Positions 1-9,118 are shown, counted from the first letter of the stretch. The stretch is DNA of 64,000 bases from Aeromicrobium duanguangcaii (GCF_024508295.1 NZ_CP101990.1:2170001-2234000), one strand, 5' to 3'. Numbers and translations are program-made. The notes: generated from the letters alone by a model not told the origin.

Positions 1-130
1 CGATGCCGGACAGCCACGCCGAGTGGATCAGCGGGGTGCCGCCCTCCCCCAGCGACACGACGGTCGCTCCCTGGTCGAGCGGGATGCGGTCCCGGTACTC
101 CTGGATCACTCCACGCCACGGGCTGGCCAT
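1..130 (-). CDS. thrC: Threonine synthase, N-terminal fragment cut by the window edge
   Basis: Only the first 43 codons are inside the window. The peptide starts MASPWRGVIQEYRDR and contains SLGEGGTPL, the beginning of the PLP fold-type II threonine synthase that converts O-phosphohomoserine to threonine. The ATG shares its A with the TGA stop of hom (TGATG), so translation of the two genes is probably coupled. Gene order hom-thrC is the usual actinobacterial order, with thrB expected next outside the window. Identification rests on a short stretch plus context, but both agree. Confidence 0.85.
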   Translation of the reverse strand, partial: MASPWRGVIQEYRDRIPLDQGATVVSLGEGGTPLIHSAWLSGI

Positions 131-1452
131 CACGACACTCCTTCGACTCGCATGACCGACGAGACCCCGCGGACCATCTCCAGGTCGCGGATCTGCCCCA
201 CAGTCGCCGCAAGCGCGGCGTCGTCGGCTTCGTGGGTGACGACGACGAGCTGGGCGTCGTCGCCGCGGCCCTCCTGGCGGACCGTCCTGATCGACACGTC
301 GTGGACCGCGAACGCCTGGGCGACCGCGGACAGCACGCCCGGCCGGTCGTCGACGTCGATCGACACGTAGTAACGCGTGCGGGCCCGGCCGATGTCGAGG
401 ACCTCGACCTGCGCGTGCGCGGTCTCGCCGGGGCCGTAGACGCCCTCCACGCGGTGCCGCGCGACCGTGACGACGTCGCCGAGGACGGCACTGGCCGTCG
501 GCGCGCCACCGGCGCCCGGTCCGTAGAACATGAGCTGGCCGGCGGCCTCGCTCTCGACGAAGACGGCGTTGTAGGCGCCACGCACGCTGGCCAGCGGGTG
601 GGTCTTGGGGATCATCGCCGGGTGGACGCGCGCCGAGACGGCCGTGCCCTCGGCGTTGATCTCGCAGATGGCCAGCAGCTTGACGACGCAGTCCATCTCC
701 TCCGCGGAGCTGACGTCGGCCGCGGTGACCTCGGTGATGCCCTCGCGGTGGACGTCGGCGATCGTCACGCGGGTGTGGAAGGCCAGGCCCGCGAGGATGG
801 CCGCCTTGGCGGCGGCGTCGAAGCCCTCGACGTCGGCCGTCGGGTCGGCCTCGGCGAACCCGAGACGCTGCGCCTCGTCAAGTGCCTCGTCGAAGCTGGC
901 GCCCGTGGAGGTCATGGCGTCGAGGATGAAGTTCGTGGTGCCGTTCACGATGCCCAGGACGCGCTCGACCCGGTCGCCGGCGAGGGACTCGCGCAGCGGG
1001 CGGACGATCGGGATCGCCCCGGCGACGGCGGCCTCGTAGTAGAGGTCGCGCTCGGCCTTGAGGGCGGCCTCGTAGAGCCTGTCCCCGTCCTCGGCCAGCA
1101 GCGCCTTGTTCGCGGTGACGACGGACGCACCGCTCTCGAGCGCCGCGAGGATCAGCTCACGGGCCGGCTCGATGCCGCCGATGACCTCGATCACGACGTC
1201 GAGGTCGCCTCGGGTCACGAGGCCCATGGCGTCGGTCGTGAACAGGTCGGCGGGCAGATCCAGGTCGCGGGTGCGGTCGATCCGGCGGACGGCGATGCCG
1301 ACCAGCTCGACCGGAGCGCCGACACGTCGGCCGAGCTCCTCGGCGTCGCGCACCAGGAATCGGGCGACCTCGGTGCCGACGACACCGCAGCCGAGCATCG
1401 CGATGCGGATCGGGCGGGCTCCGTCGGGAGCCTCGAACGGGGGCATGGTCAC
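130..1452 (-). CDS. hom: Homoserine dehydrogenase with C-terminal ACT domain
   Basis: This enzyme reduces aspartate semialdehyde to homoserine with NAD(P)H, the branch point toward threonine and methionine. The 440-residue protein has a Rossmann motif GCGVVG at residues 21-26, the TANKALLA segment with Lys116, NGTTNFIL near 170-177, and the signature ADPTADVEGFDAAAK ending at catalytic Lys216. An ACT domain occupies about 360-440 and would bind threonine for feedback control. The GTG start was chosen because a TAGGCT hexamer lies exactly six bases upstream, the leaderless pattern also seen at argS; an ATG two codons later is possible. The stop overlaps the thrC start. Confidence 0.96.
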   Translation of the reverse strand: MTMPPFEAPDGARPIRIAMLGCGVVGTEVARFLVRDAEELGRRVGAPVELVGIAVRRIDRTRDLDLPADLFTTDAMGLVTRGDLDVVIEVIGGIEPARELILAALESGASVVTANKALLAEDGDRLYEAALKAERDLYYEAAVAGAIPIVRPLRESLAGDRVERVLGIVNGTTNFILDAMTSTGASFDEALDEAQRLGFAEADPTADVEGFDAAAKAAILAGLAFHTRVTIADVHREGITEVTAADVSSAEEMDCVVKLLAICEINAEGTAVSARVHPAMIPKTHPLASVRGAYNAVFVESEAAGQLMFYGPGAGGAPTASAVLGDVVTVARHRVEGVYGPGETAHAQVEVLDIGRARTRYYVSIDVDDRPGVLSAVAQAFAVHDVSIRTVRQEGRGDDAQLVVVTHEADDAALAATVGQIRDLEMVRGVSSVMRVEGVS

Positions 1453-1553
1453 CGGGTCAGCCTATCGGCGGGGTGGCGTCGCTCGCGGTCGCGTCCAGTA
1501 CACGGCGGCTCGGGCGGTGGCAGAATCGATTTCAGAGTTGGGGGGTGGGTCAC

Positions 1554-3140
1554 ATGGTGGGTGTTCTCGAGTTCCTCGGCGACCAGCCCCTGATCCTGCT
1601 CGGACTGCTGATCGCACTGGGATCGGCGGCCGGACGCCTGGGGGTCGGCGGCGTCTCGCTGGGACCCGTGGCCGTCCTCTTCGTCGCCATCGCCCTCACG
1701 GCCCTGGGCACCACGTACGACGTGACGCTGGAGGTCCCCGAGCTGCTGGGCAGCATGGGCCTGGCCCTGTTCGCGTTCGCCACCGGCATCCTGGCCGGGC
1801 CCAGCTTCTTCACGACCCTGAGATCGGCGTGGCAGGTGGTCCTGGCCGTCGCGGGGATCCTCATCCTCGCGGCCGGCGCCGGAGCGGTCGTGGGCCGGGC
1901 GCTGGGACTGAACTCGGAGGCGATCGCCGGCGCCTTCGCGGGCGCCGTCAACAACACCCCGGCCCTGGCCGCCGCAGGCGGCACCCCGCAGGCGACGGTC
2001 GGATACGCGACGGCCTACCTCTACGGCGTGGTCGCGATGTTGTTCGTCACCGGGTTGGCGGTGAGCCGCGGTGAGCGCGATCGCGACACCCCCGCCGAGA
2101 TCACGGACCTGACGGTGCGGGTCGAGGGCGACAGCAGCGTCTCGGTCGCCGACCTGCGTCACCGCCACGGCGACCGCCTGACGTTCTCCCGGGTCGCCCA
2201 CGGCGCCCACACTCCTCCCGAACCGGTGCTCGAGGACACCCGCGTCGGCCCGGGCGATCTCGTGACGGTGGTCGGACCACGAGAGGAGGTCGAGGCATGC
2301 TGCCGAGAGCTCGGGCACGCCTCCTCGCACGACCTGACCCGGGACCGGTCCTCCCTGGACTTCCGCCGGATCACGATCTCCGACCCTCGCCTGGCCGGAC
2401 GCCGGGTCGGTGACCTGGACCGCGACCTCGGGCGCCGCTTCGACGCGGGGATCACCCGGGTCCGGCGCGGGGACGTCGACTTCGTGGCCACGCCGGACCT
2501 GATGCTGCAGCTGGGCGACCGGGTGCGCGTCGTCGCTCCGCCGGAGACCATCGGCGAGGTCAGCCGCGAGCTCGGCGACTCGTCGCGCGGCCTGACCGAC
2601 GTCAACCCGGTGGCCCTCGGAGCAGGCTTCGCCCTCGGGCTGGGACTGGGACAGGTCGCCGTCCCGGTGCCCGGGTTCGGATCGGTGATGGTGGGCGCCG
2701 CGGCGGGCACCCTGCTGGTGGGACTCGTGATGGGCCGGCTCGGCCGGGTGGGCCGCGTCGCCACCACGCTGCCGCACACGGCCGCCTCGGTCATGGTCGA
2801 GCTCGGCCTGCTGGTGTTCCTGGCGTACGCGGGCACCCGCGCCGGATCGCAGATCATCACCGCGTTCACGGACGGCGAGGTCCTGAACCTGCTCGTGACC
2901 GGTGCCGTCGTGACGACCACGGTCGGCATCGGCATCTACACGGTCATGCGGTGGGGCTTCAAGGTCGGCCGCATCCGGCTCGCGGGCATCGTCGCGGGCA
3001 GCCACACCCAGCCGGCGCTGCTGGCGTTCGCCAACGCGCGCACCGGCCACGACCCGCGGGTCGCTCTCGGGTACGCGCTGGTCTATCCGGCGGCCATGGT
3101 CGTCAAGATCATCCTCGCGCAGCTGTTGGTCGTGCTGTAG
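1554..3140 (+). CDS. AspT/YbjL-type membrane exchanger with two TrkA-C (RCK_C) domains
   Basis: This is a 528-residue integral membrane protein. It has an N-terminal set of about five hydrophobic helices (LGLLIALGSAAG onward), two central cytoplasmic RCK_C/TrkA-C modules of about 70 residues each (around 190-260 and 275-355), and a second C-terminal hydrophobic half. That architecture belongs to the aspartate:alanine exchanger (AAE) family, whose members exchange aspartate or other dicarboxylic amino acids. The ATG at 1554 is preferred over upstream codons because the hydrophobic region starts right there. It sits on the opposite strand between lysA and hom, so a role in aspartate-family amino acid export is an attractive inference. 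The true substrate is unknown. Confidence 0.85.
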   Translation: MVGVLEFLGDQPLILLGLLIALGSAAGRLGVGGVSLGPVAVLFVAIALTALGTTYDVTLEVPELLGSMGLALFAFATGILAGPSFFTTLRSAWQVVLAVAGILILAAGAGAVVGRALGLNSEAIAGAFAGAVNNTPALAAAGGTPQATVGYATAYLYGVVAMLFVTGLAVSRGERDRDTPAEITDLTVRVEGDSSVSVADLRHRHGDRLTFSRVAHGAHTPPEPVLEDTRVGPGDLVTVVGPREEVEACCRELGHASSHDLTRDRSSLDFRRITISDPRLAGRRVGDLDRDLGRRFDAGITRVRRGDVDFVATPDLMLQLGDRVRVVAPPETIGEVSRELGDSSRGLTDVNPVALGAGFALGLGLGQVAVPVPGFGSVMVGAAAGTLLVGLVMGRLGRVGRVATTLPHTAASVMVELGLLVFLAYAGTRAGSQIITAFTDGEVLNLLVTGAVVTTTVGIGIYTVMRWGFKVGRIRLAGIVAGSHTQPALLAFANARTGHDPRVALGYALVYPAAMVVKIILAQLLVVL

Positions 3141-3146
3141 CCGCCG

Positions 3147-3770
3147 TCACCGGACGAAGTTCGCCCCGAGGTTGATCGCGGTGACGAGGATGACCGTGCC
3201 GAACAGGTACGAGAGCAATCCGTGACGCAGGGTGAGCGACCGCAGTCGGCTGCTCTGCAGGTTGGTGTCGGCGATCTGGTAGGTCATCCCCACGGTGAAG
3301 GCCATGTAGGCGAAGTCGCCGTAGCGCGGCGGGTCCTCGGTGTTGAAGTCGACCCCGCCCGCCGGCCCGCTGTAGTAGGCGCCGGCGTAGCGCAGCGTGT
3401 AGAGCGTGTGGATCATGATCCACGAGCACGCCACACTGCCCACCGCCAGCAGCGCACGGACCCGCTCGGCCGCGTGGGTGTCGGCCTGGGTCACGAGCAT
3501 GTAGCCGACGGCGCCGAAGCTGGCGACCGTCGCCAGCACCATCGCGGCCTCCGTGAAGTGTCGCGACGGGTCGGTCTCCAGCGCGTGCGCCCGCGTGCCG
3601 GTCGCGTCCAGGCGCCGGGTCGTCAGGTAGATGTGCAGGACGTACGCGGCACAGGCCGTTCCCCAGCCGATGACGGGGGCGACCGGTCCGGCCGCGAGCA
3701 CCGCCGCCAGGATCCCGGCCGGGACCCCGGTGACGACCATCAACAGCAGATGGCTGGCTCCCCGGTTCAC
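3147..3770 (-). CDS. DUF1345 family integral membrane protein
   Basis: The product has 207 residues and about five hydrophobic segments. It carries the family's typical FTEAAMVLATVASFGAVGYM and DFAYMAFTVGMTYQIADT stretches, the latter resembling the selectivity region of two-TM channel proteins. The function of DUF1345 is not established. It begins with GTG six bases after TACGCT, so it probably has its own leaderless promoter even though it lies 40 bases downstream of lysA on the same strand. It converges with the AspT-type gene, the two stops being only six bases apart. Confidence 0.85.
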   Translation of the reverse strand: MNRGASHLLLMVVTGVPAGILAAVLAAGPVAPVIGWGTACAAYVLHIYLTTRRLDATGTRAHALETDPSRHFTEAAMVLATVASFGAVGYMLVTQADTHAAERVRALLAVGSVACSWIMIHTLYTLRYAGAYYSGPAGGVDFNTEDPPRYGDFAYMAFTVGMTYQIADTNLQSSRLRSLTLRHGLLSYLFGTVILVTAINLGANFVR

Positions 3771-3810
3771 TCTCGCAGCGTAGGCCGGTTCCGGCGGCCC
3801 CGCCGCGCGC

Positions 3811-5205
3811 TCACTCGACGTCGAGCGCGAGCAGGTCGTCCTCGGTCTCGCGACGCAGGATCAACCGCGCCTCGCCGTCTCGGACCGCCACCACGGCCGC
3901 GCGCGGCACGTGGTTGTAGTTGTTGGCCAGCGAGCGGCAGTAGGCGCCCGTCCCCGGGACGGCCAGCAGGTCGCCGGCGGCCACGTCCGACGGCAGGAAC
4001 TCGGACTTGACGACGATGTCGCCGGACTCGCAGTGCTTGCCCACGACGCGCGCCAGCACGGGGCGGGCGTGCGACTCGCGGGAGGCGAGCGTGCACGAGT
4101 AGTCGGCGCCGTAGAGCGCGGGGCGGAGGTTGTCGCTCATCCCGCCGTCGACCGAGACGTAGAGTCGCGAGCCGCCGTTGTCGAGGCCGACCGCCTTGGT
4201 GGTGCCGACCTCGTAGAGGGTGAACGTGGACGGGCCGGCGATGGCACGGCCGGGCTCGATCGACAGCTGCGGCACGTCCATGCCGAGCGCGGCGCACTCG
4301 TCGGTGACGATCTTGACGATCTCGCTGCCCAGGTCCTCGGGGGCCCGGGGATCGTCCTGGGTCGTGTAGGCGATGCCGAAGCCGCCGCCGAGGTCGAGCT
4401 CGGGCGCCGTGACACCGAGCTCGCGGGCGATCTGCGCATGCAGACGCAGGACCCGGCGGGCGGCCACCTCGAAGCCGTCGGTGACGAAGATCTGCGAGCC
4501 GATGTGCGAGTGGAGCCCGAGGAAGTCCAGGCCGTCGGTGGCCAGCACGCGCTGCACGGCGTCGAGCGCTGCGCCATCGGAGATCGAGAAGCCGAACTTC
4601 TGGTCCTCGTGCGAGGTCGAGATGTACTCGTGGGTGTGCGCCTCGACGCCGGCGGTGACACGCACCATGACCGGCGCCCGGACACCCAGCTCGGCGGTGA
4701 GGGCGTCGAGTCGCTCGATCTCCTCGAAGGAGTCGATGACGATGCGGCCGACGCCGACCTCGAGGCACCGGCGCAGCTCGGCGACGGACTTGTTGTTGCC
4801 ATGGTGGCCGATGCGCTCGGTCGGGAAGCCCGCACGCAGCGCGACGGCCAGCTCGCCACCGGTGCACACGTCGAGGTTGAGGCCCTCCTCGGCGATCCAG
4901 CGGGCCGTGGCGACGCAGAGGAAGGCCTTGCCGGCGTAGTAGACGTCGGCGGTCGGGAACGCGTCGCGGAAGGCGCGGGCCCGGGACCGGAAGTCGTCCT
5001 CGTCGACGACGTAGAGCGGCGTGCCGAACTCCTGCGCCAGCTCGGGCGCGGACTCGCCGGCGACCGTCAGGACGCCGTCGACCTTGCTGACGTTGGCCGC
5101 CCACAGCTGCGGGACGAGCTGGTTGGCGTCGTCCGGCTCACGGAGCCACTCCGGGCCCCTGCTGCCGGCCTGTCCGTGCAGGGCGCCTGCCTCGTGGGAG
5201 CGCAT
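3811..5205 (-). CDS. lysA: Diaminopimelate decarboxylase
   Basis: This PLP enzyme decarboxylates meso-diaminopimelate to L-lysine, the last step of lysine synthesis. The 464-residue fold-type III protein shows VYYAGKAFL with the PLP lysine at about residue 93, the glycine-rich LDLGGGFGI, the EPGRA motif, and GKHCESGD with the active-site cysteine at about 392. The ATG start lies two bases after the argS stop (TGACGATG), so argS and lysA are almost certainly cotranscribed and coupled. Longer upstream readings run into argS and were rejected. The argS-lysA-hom order is conserved in actinobacteria, though here hom is separated by two other genes. Confidence 0.97.
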   Translation of the reverse strand: MRSHEAGALHGQAGSRGPEWLREPDDANQLVPQLWAANVSKVDGVLTVAGESAPELAQEFGTPLYVVDEDDFRSRARAFRDAFPTADVYYAGKAFLCVATARWIAEEGLNLDVCTGGELAVALRAGFPTERIGHHGNNKSVAELRRCLEVGVGRIVIDSFEEIERLDALTAELGVRAPVMVRVTAGVEAHTHEYISTSHEDQKFGFSISDGAALDAVQRVLATDGLDFLGLHSHIGSQIFVTDGFEVAARRVLRLHAQIARELGVTAPELDLGGGFGIAYTTQDDPRAPEDLGSEIVKIVTDECAALGMDVPQLSIEPGRAIAGPSTFTLYEVGTTKAVGLDNGGSRLYVSVDGGMSDNLRPALYGADYSCTLASRESHARPVLARVVGKHCESGDIVVKSEFLPSDVAAGDLLAVPGTGAYCRSLANNYNHVPRAAVVAVRDGEARLILRRETEDDLLALDVE

Positions 5206-5207
5206 CG

Positions 5208-6869
5208 TCACATCCGATCCGGCGCGGAGACGCCGAGCAGGTCGAGGCCGTTCGCCAGGACTTGACGCGTCGCCGCGACCAGGACCAGACGTGCCCGGTG
5301 GGTGTCGGTCGGCTCCTCGTCCCCCTGCGGGAGGACGCGGCACTCGTCGTAGAACTTGTGGAACGTCGAGGCGGTCTCCTCGAGGTACCGCGCGACCCGG
5401 TGCGGCTCGCGCAGCTCGGCAGCGCGGGCGACGACGCGCGGGAACTCGGCCAGCGCCCGCAGCAGGGCACCCGAGCGCTCCTCGGACAGCTGCGACGGGT
5501 CGAAGGACTCGAGGTCGGCGGTGAGTCCCAGATCCGCAGCGTTGCGCACGATCGAGGAGAGCCGGGCGTGCGCGTACTGCACGTAGTAGACCGGGTTGTC
5601 GTTGCTCTTGCGGGTCATCTCGGCGACATCGAGCGTCAGCGGCGAGTCGGTCGGGTACCGGATCAGGGTGTACCGCAGCGGGTCGACGCCGATGAGGTCG
5701 ATCAGCTCGCGCAGCGACACGATCGTGCCGGCGCGCTTGCTGAGCTTGAGCTCCTGGCCGTTCTGCAGGATCTTGACCAGCTGGCCGATCAGCACCTCGA
5801 TCTGCTCACCGGGGGTGTCCCCCACGCAGGCCGCCATCGCGTTCAGGCGACCGACGTAGCCGTGGTGGTCGGCACCCAGCAGGTAGATGCAGGTCTCGAA
5901 GCCACGGTCGCGCTTGTCGACGTAGTAGGCCGTGTCGGAGGCGAAGTAGGTCAGCTCGCCGTTGCCGCGCAGCAGCACCCGGTCCTTGTCGTCGCCGAAG
6001 TCCGTCGTGCGCATCCACGTGGCACCCTCGGCCTCGAACAGCCGGCCCTGCTCGCGCAGGCGCGCGAGGCTGCGCTCGACCGCGTCGGACTCGTGCAGCG
6101 AGCGCTCGGAGAACCACACGTCGAAGTGGGTGTTGAACTCCGCCAGCTCGGACTTGTGCTCGGCGAGCTGCAACGCATAGCCGGCCTCACGGAACGCGAT
6201 CGTCTGCTCGTCCCGCGGCAGCGACGTGATGCCCGGATCGGCCTCGACGATCCGCGCGGCCAGATCGGCGACGTAAGCACCGTGGTACCCGTCCTCGGGC
6301 GGCTCCTCGCCGTGCGCGCGGGCCATCAGCGAGGCGCCGAACTTGTCCATCTGGTTGCCGCGGTCGTTGATGTAGAACTCGCGGGTGACCTCGTTGCCGG
6401 CAGCGGCCATGACGCGCGCGATGGCGTCGCCGACGGCGGCCCAGCGCGTGTGGCCCAGGTGCAGCGGGCCGGTCGGGTTGGCGCTGATGAACTCCATGTT
6501 GATCGAGCGGCCGGTCGGCGCGCCGTGGCCGTACGCGGCCCCCGCCTCCAGGACGTTCCGCGCGATCTCACCCTGTGCGCCGGCGGAGACGCGGATGTTC
6601 AGGAAGCCCGGTCCGGCGACCTCGGCGGCCGAGATGCCCTCGGTGCTGGCCAGCTCGGCGGCGAGCAGCTCGGCGAACTCGCGCGGGTTCATGCCGGCCT
6701 TCTTGCCCAGCTGCATCGCGATGTTGGTGGCGTAGTCGCCGTGCTCCTTGACCTTCGGTCGCTCGACGCGGACCTGGCTCGGAACCGGGTCGGGGAGGGT
6801 CACGCGGCCGGCGTCCACGAGGGACGTGAGGGCGGCGACGATGGCGTCGGAAAGCTGCTCGGGGGTCAC
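5208..6869 (-). CDS. argS: Arginyl-tRNA synthetase
   Basis: A 553-residue class I synthetase that charges tRNA-Arg. Visible parts in order are the Arg-specific N-terminal domain, the HIGH signature as HLGH at residues 136-139, an editing-free Rossmann catalytic core, a KMSKS-like KLSKRAGT, and a C-terminal DALR anticodon domain beginning near YVQYAHARLSS. The GTG start follows a TAGGCT hexamer at a six-base distance, the same arrangement as hom, pointing to a leaderless mRNA. It heads the argS-lysA unit. A tRNA-Arg gene lies about 460 bases upstream in transcription terms. Confidence 0.97.
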   Translation of the reverse strand: MTPEQLSDAIVAALTSLVDAGRVTLPDPVPSQVRVERPKVKEHGDYATNIAMQLGKKAGMNPREFAELLAAELASTEGISAAEVAGPGFLNIRVSAGAQGEIARNVLEAGAAYGHGAPTGRSINMEFISANPTGPLHLGHTRWAAVGDAIARVMAAAGNEVTREFYINDRGNQMDKFGASLMARAHGEEPPEDGYHGAYVADLAARIVEADPGITSLPRDEQTIAFREAGYALQLAEHKSELAEFNTHFDVWFSERSLHESDAVERSLARLREQGRLFEAEGATWMRTTDFGDDKDRVLLRGNGELTYFASDTAYYVDKRDRGFETCIYLLGADHHGYVGRLNAMAACVGDTPGEQIEVLIGQLVKILQNGQELKLSKRAGTIVSLRELIDLIGVDPLRYTLIRYPTDSPLTLDVAEMTRKSNDNPVYYVQYAHARLSSIVRNAADLGLTADLESFDPSQLSEERSGALLRALAEFPRVVARAAELREPHRVARYLEETASTFHKFYDECRVLPQGDEEPTDTHRARLVLVAATRQVLANGLDLLGVSAPDRM

Positions 6870-6891
6870 CGGAACAGCCTATCGGCGCACG

Positions 6892-7272
6892 CTAGCGGCG
6901 AGATTCGAGGACCCGGCGGACGGTCGCGACCAGGGTGTCGGGGTCGAACGGCTTGGTCACGTACTCGTCGACCCCGGCGGCCGCCGCGCGGTTGAGATCG
7001 ATCTGCTGACTCTGGGTCGAGACCATCACGAGGCCCACCCCCGCGAAGCGCGGGTTCGCCCGCACGCGGGTGATGGCGGTGACGCCGTCCATGCGCGGCA
7101 TCATCATGTCCATCGTGATGACGTCGGGCAGCGTCTCGAGACCGGCCAGGACGTCGAGACAGTCCTGGCCGTCCGCAGCCTCGATCACGTCGAATCCGGC
7201 CAGTTCGAGGTTCGTGCGAATCAGGAATCGGATGGATGCCGTGTCGTCGACGACCAGCACGGTGGGGGGCAC
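6892..7272 (-). CDS. Single-domain CheY-like response regulator
   Basis: A stand-alone receiver domain of about 126 residues with the acidic pair VVDD near the N terminus, phospho-acceptor Asp in ITMDMMMPRMDG (D55 from this start), the conserved Ser/Thr in VMVST and Lys in VTKPF. There is no output domain and no histidine kinase next to it, so its partner cannot be read from this window. The start was moved three codons in from the longest reading: the upstream GTG overlaps TAGCGT, and the GTG at 7272 sits seven bases after that hexamer, matching the leaderless pattern of neighbouring genes. Confidence 0.88.
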   Translation of the reverse strand: MPPTVLVVDDTASIRFLIRTNLELAGFDVIEAADGQDCLDVLAGLETLPDVITMDMMMPRMDGVTAITRVRANPRFAGVGLVMVSTQSQQIDLNRAAAAGVDEYVTKPFDPDTLVATVRRVLESRR

Positions 7273-7326
7273 GGCCCCCACGCTACCGGTGCGCTACCGT
7301 AGGTTCCCGCGGCAACGCCGTGAACG

Positions 7327-7398
7327 GCCCCCGTAGCTCAGGGGATAGAGCACCGCCCTCCGGAGGCGGGAGCGCAGGTTCGAATCCTGCCGGGGGCA
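7327..7398 (+). tRNA. tRNA-Arg (anticodon CCG)
   Basis: A full cloverleaf can be folded: acceptor GCCCCCG/CGGGGGC, D-arm GCTC/GAGC, anticodon stem CCGCC/GGCGG with loop CTCCGGA giving anticodon CCG, a four-base variable loop, and T-arm GCAGG/CCTGC around TTCGAAT. The discriminator is A. The 3' end continues CCG rather than CCA, so CCA must be added after transcription. It decodes the CGG arginine codon. Confidence 0.96.
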
Positions 7399-7422
7399 CC
7401 GTTCATTCAGGGCAGCGCACGA

Positions 7423-7986
7423 TCACGAGTCCTCGGGGCGCAGGCCCCTCGACAGGATCGACACCAGCCGCGTCCGCAGGTCCGGCGCCGCACGGCGCAC
7501 CGACTCCGGCACCGGGCGCGTGATCATCCCGACCGTGGTCACGAGCTCCAGCGCCGTCAGGTCCCGGCGCACCAGGCCCGCGCCCTGCACGGCCTCCAGC
7601 AGCCGGCCCACACCGGCCAGTGCCTCGTCCTGCGCCGCTTGCACCTCGGGCGACAGCGCCTCTCCGGCATGGTCGGCCAGCGCTGCCGTCAGCGCGCCGA
7701 GCTCCAGCCCGACCAGCCGGTGCACGAACTCGTCCCAGGCCTCCTGGGACGTCTCCCCCAGGCGGTCCGCGGTCTCGCGCGTCGCCGTGCGGACGTCGGA
7801 CAGGATCGACAGCGCGACCTCGTCGAGCAGGGCCGCTCGGGAGTCGAAGTTGCGGTACAGCGTCCCGATCCCCACCCCGGCGGCCTCCGCCACCGCGTCC
7901 AGCGCCACGTCACTGCCCCGGGCCGCGACCAGCGACCTGGCCGCGTGGACGATCGCCTCGCGACGCCTGGCCGCATCTGCCCTCAT
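7423..7986 (-). CDS. TetR family transcriptional repressor
   Basis: A 187-residue regulator with an N-terminal helix-turn-helix, VALDAVAEAAGVGIGTLYRNF at about residues 27-47, and a variable helical ligand domain. It is divergent from the membrane protein starting at 8093, and two 17-bp palindromes with TetR-like symmetry fill the shared intergenic region. It therefore probably represses its own gene and that neighbour. The ligand cannot be deduced. The ATG start directly follows a purine-rich stretch and gives a standard TetR N terminus. Confidence 0.93.
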   Translation of the reverse strand: MRADAARRREAIVHAARSLVAARGSDVALDAVAEAAGVGIGTLYRNFDSRAALLDEVALSILSDVRTATRETADRLGETSQEAWDEFVHRLVGLELGALTAALADHAGEALSPEVQAAQDEALAGVGRLLEAVQGAGLVRRDLTALELVTTVGMITRPVPESVRRAAPDLRTRLVSILSRGLRPEDS

Positions 7987-8030
7987 GGGCGTCTCCTCGC
8001 TGCTGGGTCGATTTGACTTGTCATCCTAAC

Positions 8031-8070
8031 CGGAGGATTATCTTCCGCATAAGCGGAGGAAAGTCGTCCG
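8031..8070. promoter_or_regulatory. Two tandem TetR-type operators
   Basis: Two 17-bp inverted repeats, 8031-8047 and 8054-8070, both fit CGGAnGAnnnTCnTCCG. Their starts are 23 bp apart, about two helical turns, so two repressor dimers could bind one face of the DNA. They lie between the divergent TetR gene and the membrane-protein gene, ending 22 bases before the latter's ATG. Assignment to the adjacent TetR is inference from position and symmetry. Confidence 0.75.
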
Positions 8071-8092
8071 CTTGGAAGACGAGGTCCCCCGC

Positions 8093-9097
8093 ATGACAAC
8101 CCCCACCACGACCGAGCCCCGCACGCGCCGGAGCGTCCCGCCCCTGGCCAGGCTGGCGGGCCTGACCGCCGCGCTGGGCGCGATCCTGATCGCGCTGCTG
8201 GCGCTGTTCATCCTGCCCTCACTCAAGAGCGGAGCCCACGACCTGCCGCTCGGCATCGCCGGCGACCCCGCTGCGGTCACACAGGTCGAGACGGCGCTGG
8301 AGAAGGCGGCCCCCGGCGCGTACGCCGTCGAGGCCTTCTCCTCGGCCGAGGACCTCGACGACGCGATCGCGGACCGGACCGTCCACGGCGGCCTCGTCGC
8401 CGGCCCGAACGGGCTCGAGGTCCACGTCGCGAGTGCCGGCTCGACCGCCATCTCCGGCTCGCTGACCGCGACGGCGCAGGCCGTCGGCCAGGCCACGGCC
8501 CTGCCCGTCGCCGTGTCCGACGTCGTCCCCCTGCCCGAGGCCGACCCCACCGGGATCGGCATCGGCGGCCTGGCCTTCCCGCTGGTCTTCGGCGGCATCG
8601 TCCCCGTCGTCGCGTTCCGCAGCCTCTTCTCCAGCAACCGCTGGAAGCTGGCCGGACTCGGCACCTTCGCCCTCGCCGGCGGCGTCATCGTCGCCGCCGT
8701 GCTGCGCTTCTGGTTCGGCAGCATCGACGACTCCTTCTGGCCCGTCGCGGGCGCCATGGCCCTGGGGATCGCCGCGCTCGCCATCCCGCTCGCCGGCCTC
8801 CAACAGGCCTTGGGCGCCAAGGGCTTCACGATCGGCGCCGCCTCGATGATGTTCCTGGGCAACCCGCTCGCGGGCATCGCCACGACCGGCGCCTGGCTCC
8901 CGTCGGGACTGGGCGACCTGGGCCAGCTGCTGCCGCCCGGCGCAGCCGGAGCACTGGTCCGATCGGCCGCGTACTTCGACGGGGCGGGCGGGCTGGGCGC
9001 TGCGCTCACGCTGACCGGATGGATCGTCGCGGGCTTCGTCCTGCACGCCGTGGGAACCCGGCGCGCCGCACGCCGCGACACCGTCGTCGCCGACTGA
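8093..9097 (+). CDS. ABC-2/YhgE-like membrane protein controlled by TetR
   Basis: The 334-residue protein has one N-terminal hydrophobic helix (ALGAILIALLALFILPSL), an outside region of about 110 residues (AGDPAAVTQVETALEKA and following), then about five C-terminal membrane segments. This single-helix, large loop, membrane-bundle layout resembles ABC-2 type permeases and Pip/YhgE proteins. No ATPase gene is next to it. The ATG at 8093 was chosen over a TTG at 8072, which would put the operator almost against the start codon. Function beyond a probable export or stress role is not visible. Confidence 0.7.
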   Translation: MTTPTTTEPRTRRSVPPLARLAGLTAALGAILIALLALFILPSLKSGAHDLPLGIAGDPAAVTQVETALEKAAPGAYAVEAFSSAEDLDDAIADRTVHGGLVAGPNGLEVHVASAGSTAISGSLTATAQAVGQATALPVAVSDVVPLPEADPTGIGIGGLAFPLVFGGIVPVVAFRSLFSSNRWKLAGLGTFALAGGVIVAAVLRFWFGSIDDSFWPVAGAMALGIAALAIPLAGLQQALGAKGFTIGAASMMFLGNPLAGIATTGAWLPSGLGDLGQLLPPGAAGALVRSAAYFDGAGGLGAALTLTGWIVAGFVLHAVGTRRAARRDTVVAD

Positions 9098-9118
9098 CCA
9101 CCGCGTGAGGTCCCGCGA

